A stretch of DNA of 64,000 nucleotides. Source: JAVKBW01 sp040222995. Its GTDB lineage: Bacteria > Pseudomonadota > Alphaproteobacteria > UBA8366 > Aestuariispiraceae. The position numbers and the translations under genes were made by a program. Under the pieces are notes generated by a model. It was given only the letters and a program-made list of their open reading frames with translations, ran no database searches and had not been told where the DNA came from. The DNA lies in the NCBI GenBank assembly GCA_040222995.1, contig JAVKBW010000039.1, positions 62,001 to 126,000 on the forward strand, in the 5' to 3' direction. Every line of letters begins with the position of its first letter. Position 1 is the first letter of the stretch. Below, piece by piece: positions 59,194 to 64,000 of this stretch.

Positions 59194-59393
59194 AGGACCG
59201 ACTTCTTCTGACCGGGGTCGTCGGCACGATTATAGTCGCGCTTTGTTGTTTCACGCCGGTACTGGTGGTCCTGTTGGCTGCGGCGGGCCTGGCGGCCGCC
59301 ACCGGCTATTTGGACCTGGTACTTTTTCCGGCGCTTGCAGTCTTTTTGGCCATTACGGGGTACGCAGTATGGCGACGCAAAAAAATGTCGTAG
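59190..59393 (+). CDS. merF: MerF-type mercury transporter
   Basis: 67 residues, MKDRLLLTGVVGTIIVALCCFTPVLVVLL with the vicinal Cys pair in the first of two membrane helices and 'GYLDLVLFPALAVFLAITGYAVWRRKKMS' at the end. It lacks the second Cys pair at the C-terminus that classic MerF has. ATGA overlap with merT. Moves Hg(II) across the inner membrane. Confidence 0.85.
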   Translation: MKDRLLLTGVVGTIIVALCCFTPVLVVLLAAAGLAAATGYLDLVLFPALAVFLAITGYAVWRRKKMS

Positions 59394-59593
59394 CACTTCA
59401 ATCCACAATCACCTGCCCGGAATGCGGACATCGTGAAACAGAAACGATGCCGACGAACGCCTGCCAGTGGTTTTATGAATGTAAGGGATGCAAAATTCTG
59501 TTGAGGCCAGAGACAGGGGATTGCTGCGTCTTTTGTTCCTTCGGGACGGTCCCGTGTCCACCGATCCAGGAAGGTAGCGATTGCTGCGGTTGA
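59369..59593 (+). CDS. GDCCxxC small Cys-rich protein of mer loci
   Basis: 74 residues with 11 Cys. 'CPECGHRETETMPTNACQWFYECKGC' resembles a zinc-ribbon, and 'GDCCVFCSFGTVPCPPIQ' is the conserved GDCCVFCSYG...CPPIQ signature of small proteins found beside mercury genes; the function is not established. It ends 'SDCCG'. It overlaps merF by 25 bp. In this locus, where MerT and MerF each lack a second Cys pair, it could receive Hg(II). Confidence 0.82.
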   Translation: MATQKNVVALQSTITCPECGHRETETMPTNACQWFYECKGCKILLRPETGDCCVFCSFGTVPCPPIQEGSDCCG

Positions 59594-59644
59594 TGGGGAA
59601 ATCCTGCCGGCTTGCGGATCAAATCGCGGGAAAGGACCGCGTTC

Positions 59645-60337
59645 CTAACCCGCTTTCCGAAGAAACTCCGCCGCCTGGCCGACCTCCCGCCGCAGGCGTT
59701 CCTTACGTGCCTGCGCCTCGTCGTCCAGGCCCCACAGTTCTTCCTGATAGGTCTCGTCGATGCGCGACGCGTCCAGCCCCTGTTCGGCGGACAGGCGGCC
59801 TTCGGCAATGGCGAGCGCCAAAAGGAAGGACCCGCACGCGGTCGTCATGACATGCACCGCCGTCAGCGCGAACGGGTCATAACCCTGTGCCACGGTCAGG
59901 AAACGGGCGCGCGTTTCTTCCGGCTGGTCGACCGGCATCAGGCCCGCGGTGACGGTAAAGGTGACGTCGTACCGGTCGCGCGCCCATTCCAGAACCGGGT
60001 CCCATGCCTCTGCCTGACGGGTGGCCAGTTCCGGCGGGCTTTCGGCGCGATAGCACAACAGGTCCGACCCGGCATAGCCCGCCGCTTCCGCCGCGACGGC
60101 CGCATGGTTCGGGATCACCCGGTCGATCGTGGTGGCCGCCAGGGTCATGAAGCCCATGCTGTCCGGGTCGATCTTGTCGCCCTGCGCCGCCCATTCGTCG
60201 CGGATCGCGCCCGCCAATGCGGGCGTGGGCACGACCAGCGGCGCCTTTGCCGGCGTGCGGATGGGCCGCCCGTCCAGATGCACGGTGTGCCCACCCTCAC
60301 ATGCGGCCGCTTCGGCCTGTTTATAGAACCGCTTCAC
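59645..60337 (-). CDS. Atp12-family F1-ATPase assembly chaperone
   Basis: 230 residues: 'MKRFYKQAEAA' start, 'VHLDGRPIRTPAKAPLVVPTPALAGAIRDEWAAQGDKIDPDSMGFMTLAATTIDRV', 'YAGSDLLCYRAESPPELATRQAEAWDPVLEWARDRYD', and a C-terminal helix with 'ASRIDETYQEELWG'. These match the ATP12 family, which helps assemble the F1 alpha subunit. Typical for alphaproteobacteria and mitochondria. Next to asmA and a HAD phosphatase. Confidence 0.93.
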   Translation of the reverse strand: MKRFYKQAEAAACEGGHTVHLDGRPIRTPAKAPLVVPTPALAGAIRDEWAAQGDKIDPDSMGFMTLAATTIDRVIPNHAAVAAEAAGYAGSDLLCYRAESPPELATRQAEAWDPVLEWARDRYDVTFTVTAGLMPVDQPEETRARFLTVAQGYDPFALTAVHVMTTACGSFLLALAIAEGRLSAEQGLDASRIDETYQEELWGLDDEAQARKERLRREVGQAAEFLRKAG

Positions 60338-60366
60338 CGGAACGCCTGAACCGCTATCAGGGGCGA

Positions 60367-63300
60367 TCAGTTGCCGAACAGGTTGTTCAGCGCGTCGCCG
60401 ACACCTTCGCCGATCGCTTCGCCCACGCCTTCGACGGCACTGCCCGGGTTCTGGATTACGTTACCGGGGCTGTCCGCGTTTTCGGGGGTGCTGGGGCTTT
60501 GCGCCTGTTCCTGGCTTTCCGCGACTTCCTCCTGGCAGGGGTGCCCGTCCGGAAGGTCCGCGACCAGCGCCAGAAGCGCCGTGCCCACCCCGCCCGTCAG
60601 AACACCGGCAAGGATGCCGCCGCCCACGGCGATCGGGTCAGGCGTAACGGTCGGCGACGCGAAGGTCCCGGTCACATCCAGCGGCACGCTGAGGCTGACG
60701 ATGCCCGCCCCGCCGGACGGTTTCACATCCAGCGACAGCCGTTCGGTCCTAAGGTCGATTTCCCCTTCCGACGTCACCGTCACCGGGCCCGACGCGGTAT
60801 AGCCTGCAACCGTGTTCATCAGCCCGTTGGAGATATCATAGTCGAAGACCGCGCAATCGATGACGATCCAGCCGTTTTCCGACGACATGATGCCCGCCAG
60901 TGTGGGCCCCATCACATCTTCGAACGCGGCCCTGAGGACGCGGCTGTCATACATGGTCAGGCCGACATTGCCGTTCAGCGATGCCGCAATATCGCGCGGG
61001 TTCGACCCCTGGCCCGTCAGCGCCACATCCAGGCGCAGCGGCCCCACGATCTTGTCCCGGAAGCCGGCTTCGGCCAGCAGCCGCGACAGGTCCATCGCCC
61101 GGCCCGTCAGATTGACGTTCAGCGGATGGGTCGCATCACCCCCGCCCAGGGAAATTGTCCCTGTCAGCGTACCGTCGCCGACATTCGCATTCAGCGGGTC
61201 GACCCGCAGATCGCCGCCCTGGAGGGAGACCCCGACTTCCAGGTTATTGAGTTCGGAAATCGCGCCGATGAAGGTGCCGGCCGTATACTGGATTTCCACA
61301 TTGATGGCGCGCATGGCTTCGAACGGAATGCGGTCGCCCGGAATGACCCGGCCATCGTCCGCACCGCCCTGTGCCGCGGTCCGGTTGCTGGACGCCGCGC
61401 CGCCACCGGATTCGCCGCCTTCGGATGCCGGCATCACATCATTCAGATTGAAATAGTCGGATGACAGCGTCGCGACGATGGACGGAACATCGCCGGTACC
61501 GTCCAGCGTGGCCGTGCCCGAAATGTCGCTGTCGCCGATTTTCGCCGTGAACGGGTTCAGCGTGATCGGTTCGCCCGCATCGCCCGTCAGATTCCCTGAG
61601 ATATCGACGGGGCCGATGGGCGGCACGTCTGTTCCCGCCAGGTCGGACAGGACCGACAGGTCGGGGGAGACGACGGAGAAGCCCAGATCCGCGCCGCTGA
61701 GCGCGACCAGGTCCGATACGGAACCGCTGGCTTCCACCAGAAGCGTTTCCGCCTTACCCAGTGACAGCGCCAGATCGCTGAGGCTCATCGTCCCGTTCGC
61801 ATCGCCCGAAACCCGCGCCGCCATGTCCAGCGGCCCCAGTGCCGGGACCGCCATCGGCGTGAAGGCTTCGACCAGCGGCGACAGGTTGCCGACTTCCGGC
61901 GACACAGCATTGACCGTCAGGTCGACGCCCGTCTGTGCCATCAGGTCGGCGATACCGCCCGCGGCCTGAATCTGGATTGTTTCCGGCCGGCCGAAATCAA
62001 GCGCCAGGTCGCTGAGCGCCAGCCCGCTTTCCAGGCCGCCCGAAACCTTTGCAATCATGTCCATCGGCCCGATGTCGGGAATGCCCTGACCGGAATATTC
62101 CTCTGCGATGTCGGACAGGTTGCCCAGTTCGGGGGAATTCGCCGTGACTTCGATATCGATCCCTTCGGACCGGATCAGATCGCCGACGGAGCCGACGACA
62201 TTGAGGATCAGCGCTTCGGCGGAGCCCAGCGAAAGATTCATGTCCTGAAGCGACAGACCGCTGTGCGGGCTGCCGGCGACATTGGCCGACAGCGCCAGAC
62301 GGCCCAGCGGCGGCACCGACTGGCCTGCAAACTGTTGCGCGATGGGCGACAGGTCGCCGATCTGCGGGGAATCCACGCGGATCGCAAGGTCCAAAGTCGG
62401 GTCCGTCGTCAGGTCGGCGATATTGCCGCCGGCCGACGCCAGAATAAGGTCTTCCGACCCGACCGCCGCGCTGAGATCAGAAAGGTCGAGCCCGTCACCC
62501 AGTCCGCCCCGAACCGCGAAGGATACGTTCAGCGGGCCGACGGCGGGCACATCCTGACCGGCAAAGGCCTGCGTGATGGGCGACAGGTTGCCGACTTCGA
62601 CGCTTTCCAGGTTGGCCGTGACATTGATGCCTTCCTGGCCGATCGCATCTTCGATCTGGCCGTCTACCAGAATGTGAATGACATCTGCTGTCCCGATATC
62701 GACCGAAAGCGGATTGATGGAAAGCGCATCGCCGCTGCCCGCCAGCGTTACATCCACCTTGAACTGACCCAGGCTGGGCACGTCGATGCCGAAGGCACCG
62801 GCGGCTTCGGCCAGTTCCTGACCTAGGGCGGAAACCGTAACGTCGATCCCTTCCTGACCGGCCAGGTCCTGGATCGCGCCATTGATGGCGACATCGATCC
62901 CGGCAAGGTTGCCGACAAAGTCGATGGGCGTCGGCTGCGCGCCGTCGGTCATGGACTGAAGCGACCCCATGGTGCCCGCCATGATCAGCGGCAGGTCTTC
63001 GAATGCCGCATCCAGATTCAGCAACAGCGGCGCGGTGGCGGAATCGCCGCCCAGGGCAAGTTCCGTCAGCGTAAAGGTCTGGACCTCGTTCGCGCCGTCG
63101 CCCAGATGCTGGATCATGTCCACTTGAACGTCGGTGATCTGAAGGTCGCGGATGATGGGCAGGACCAGGTCCCCGCCACCGCCGCCATGGTCGCGGTCGT
63201 CGCGCATGTCATCGCCGGTTTCGAACCGGGTGTTCGCCATGGTCCCGTCGGCGCTGGTTTCCAGCGCGGCGCGCACGCCGTCGACCCGGATCATGGTGAT

Positions 63301-63615
63301 ATCGGGCGTATTGCCAAGGAGGGAAAACAGTTTGAAGCCCAGTTCGACCGTGCCGATTTCGACCATCTGTTCGCGACTGGCCCAGTCGGCGTTGGAAAGC
63401 GAGATGCCCGTCGCCTTGAAATAGGTGTCGCTGCCCAGGTCGAATTCGATCGGCCCGTCGATCACCAGCTGGCGGCCCGTGTTTTCGCGCACCGCTTCCT
63501 GAATTTCGGGTTTCCAGTCGTTCAGGTCGATGTTGAGCACATATGCGACGGCCCCGACCACGAAGACCAGCAGGACCACAAGAACGCCGCCAAGGATTTT
63601 AAGGAAACGCCGCAT
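60367..63615 (-). CDS. AsmA-family protein with 78-residue internal repeats
   Basis: 1082 residues. N-terminal anchor (residues 4-28), then the AsmA N-terminal domain ('VIDGPIEFDLGSDTYFKATGISLSNADW'). Residues about 265-730 contain six units whose G-N-L-S-P-x-x-x-x-F-x-G-x-x-V-P-x-x-G-P motif starts near 265, 342, 420, 498, 576 and 654; the last five are exactly 78 residues apart. The C-terminal AsmA_2 part ('LDVALTGQGSNPRDIAASLNGNVGLTMYDSRVLRA') is followed by an acidic, Gln/Ser-rich tail. AsmA-type proteins may bridge the periplasm and carry lipids. Confidence 0.9.
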   Translation of the reverse strand: MRRFLKILGGVLVVLLVFVVGAVAYVLNIDLNDWKPEIQEAVRENTGRQLVIDGPIEFDLGSDTYFKATGISLSNADWASREQMVEIGTVELGFKLFSLLGNTPDITMIRVDGVRAALETSADGTMANTRFETGDDMRDDRDHGGGGGDLVLPIIRDLQITDVQVDMIQHLGDGANEVQTFTLTELALGGDSATAPLLLNLDAAFEDLPLIMAGTMGSLQSMTDGAQPTPIDFVGNLAGIDVAINGAIQDLAGQEGIDVTVSALGQELAEAAGAFGIDVPSLGQFKVDVTLAGSGDALSINPLSVDIGTADVIHILVDGQIEDAIGQEGINVTANLESVEVGNLSPITQAFAGQDVPAVGPLNVSFAVRGGLGDGLDLSDLSAAVGSEDLILASAGGNIADLTTDPTLDLAIRVDSPQIGDLSPIAQQFAGQSVPPLGRLALSANVAGSPHSGLSLQDMNLSLGSAEALILNVVGSVGDLIRSEGIDIEVTANSPELGNLSDIAEEYSGQGIPDIGPMDMIAKVSGGLESGLALSDLALDFGRPETIQIQAAGGIADLMAQTGVDLTVNAVSPEVGNLSPLVEAFTPMAVPALGPLDMAARVSGDANGTMSLSDLALSLGKAETLLVEASGSVSDLVALSGADLGFSVVSPDLSVLSDLAGTDVPPIGPVDISGNLTGDAGEPITLNPFTAKIGDSDISGTATLDGTGDVPSIVATLSSDYFNLNDVMPASEGGESGGGAASSNRTAAQGGADDGRVIPGDRIPFEAMRAINVEIQYTAGTFIGAISELNNLEVGVSLQGGDLRVDPLNANVGDGTLTGTISLGGGDATHPLNVNLTGRAMDLSRLLAEAGFRDKIVGPLRLDVALTGQGSNPRDIAASLNGNVGLTMYDSRVLRAAFEDVMGPTLAGIMSSENGWIVIDCAVFDYDISNGLMNTVAGYTASGPVTVTSEGEIDLRTERLSLDVKPSGGAGIVSLSVPLDVTGTFASPTVTPDPIAVGGGILAGVLTGGVGTALLALVADLPDGHPCQEEVAESQEQAQSPSTPENADSPGNVIQNPGSAVEGVGEAIGEGVGDALNNLFGN
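61440..62823 (-). repeat. Tandem repeat region, 234-bp period, inside the AsmA gene
   Basis: About six diverged units of 234 bp encode the 78-residue repeats. At DNA level the unit start (reading GGCGACAGGTTGCCGA on the plus strand) is visible near 61878 and 62578 among others. Confidence 0.75.
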
Positions 63616-63618
63616 CGC

Positions 63619-64000
63619 TCAATCGCTCCATATCTGTTTCAGCAGGCCAGGGATTTCGGTGAAATGTCCGGCCACGGTCCGGGCGCCCGCTTTTGTCAGT
63701 TGTTCCGGCGGATGATAGCCCCACGAAACGCCAATCGCGTGCGCGCCGGCGCGGACCGCCATCTCCATATCGAATATCGTATCGCCGATCATGACCGTAT
63801 TCAAAGGGGAAACGCCTGTCTCTCCCATCGCGTCCAGCAGGATATCCGGGTTTGGTTTACCTGGGCCGTCATCCGCCGTTTTCAAGACACTGAAATGTCC
63901 GGCGATATCATGACGGGTCAATGTATGACCCAATCCGCGGCGCCCTTTTCCGGTCGCAACGCCCAGAATCATCGTCTCGTTCGCCGACAGTTCCGTCAGC
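63619..64000 (-). CDS. HAD-family phosphatase, partial (phosphoglycolate phosphatase-like)
   Basis: The C-terminal 126 residues; the start is beyond the window edge. 'LGVATGKGRRGLGHTLTRHDIAGHFSVLKTADDGPGKPNPDILLDAMGETGVSPLNTVMIGDTIFDMEMAVRAGAHAIGVSWGYHP' (given in order) has the HAD motif II Thr-Gly, motif III Lys-Pro-x-P and motif IV GDTxxD. It ends 3 bp before the asmA start, so the two are probably one transcript. Substrate unknown. Confidence 0.88.
   Translation of the reverse strand, partial: LTELSANETMILGVATGKGRRGLGHTLTRHDIAGHFSVLKTADDGPGKPNPDILLDAMGETGVSPLNTVMIGDTIFDMEMAVRAGAHAIGVSWGYHPPEQLTKAGARTVAGHFTEIPGLLKQIWSD

Noticed and set aside
1..64000. CRISPR arrays, rRNA operons, transposase genes
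   Set aside because: No regular spaced repeats, rRNA or transposase motifs were seen in any frame.

Overview
The window looks like chromosome of a GC-rich alphaproteobacterium, most likely a marine or environmental Rhodospirillales-type organism. The reasons are a 927-residue SecA with a SEC-C zinc tail followed by a divergent parvulin and an argJ-GNAT-mutT run, two PAS_5-type proteins, an Atp12 F1-ATPase chaperone, a PccA/PccB propionyl-CoA carboxylase, and a PlcP-Agt lipid-remodelling pair. I cannot fix the genus from sequence alone.

Layout. 1-7.5 kb: end of a permease, a tiny lipoprotein, a PAS_5 protein, an AT-rich foreign-looking pentapeptide-repeat membrane protein, pirin, a divergent VOC/TetR pair with two operator copies, and a LytS-like hybrid membrane histidine kinase. 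7.6-16 kb: TPR protein, secA, parvulin, argJ, GNAT, mutT, lipoprotein, XRE regulator, Smr protein. 16-21.4 kb: cystathionine lyase/synthase, a higBA module, a roughly 1 kb AT-richer mini-island bounded by a 13-bp direct repeat (35-residue basic peptide plus a HEPN-like protein), cystathionine beta-synthase, an Fe/2OG oxygenase. 21.5-28.3 kb: LysR, a serine-hydrolase-like protein that seems to lack its catalytic residues, a candidate small RNA with a strong terminator, a glycine-zipper lipoprotein, a lipid kinase, and the PlcP-Agt pair.

28.3-35.9 kb is the most unusual block: an eight-gene minus-strand run in which every product looks exported or membrane-bound. It has an ExbB/TolQ-like channel protein, two long Pro/Glu/Ala-rich proteins with one N-terminal membrane anchor (one carrying four spaced copies of a helical LLERLR motif), two secreted helical proteins, two lipoproteins and a DUF4384 protein. 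I read it as a candidate energised trans-envelope system that I cannot match to a described one. A divergent Thr-tailed lipoprotein and a secreted phospholipase A2-like protein lie beside it.

37.4-49 kb: PAS, WYL-like/TerB-like, SpoIIAA-like and receiver proteins; an exonuclease/phosphatase gene flanked by a 118-bp imperfect direct repeat taken from the 3' end of a peptidase M15 gene; that peptidase with an L,D-transpeptidase; then a compositionally different block (adenylate cyclase, LysR, alpha/beta hydrolase, flavodoxin) ending at the 3' end of a tRNA-Leu(GAG). 49-64 kb: lipB, DUF3179, acylphosphatase, a 3-hydroxyisobutyrate-dehydrogenase-like enzyme with an adenylate-forming enzyme, pccA and pccB with a PAS_5 gene inverted between them, a mer locus with uptake genes but no reductase, atp12, an AsmA-family protein built on an exact 78-residue internal repeat, and the end of a HAD phosphatase.
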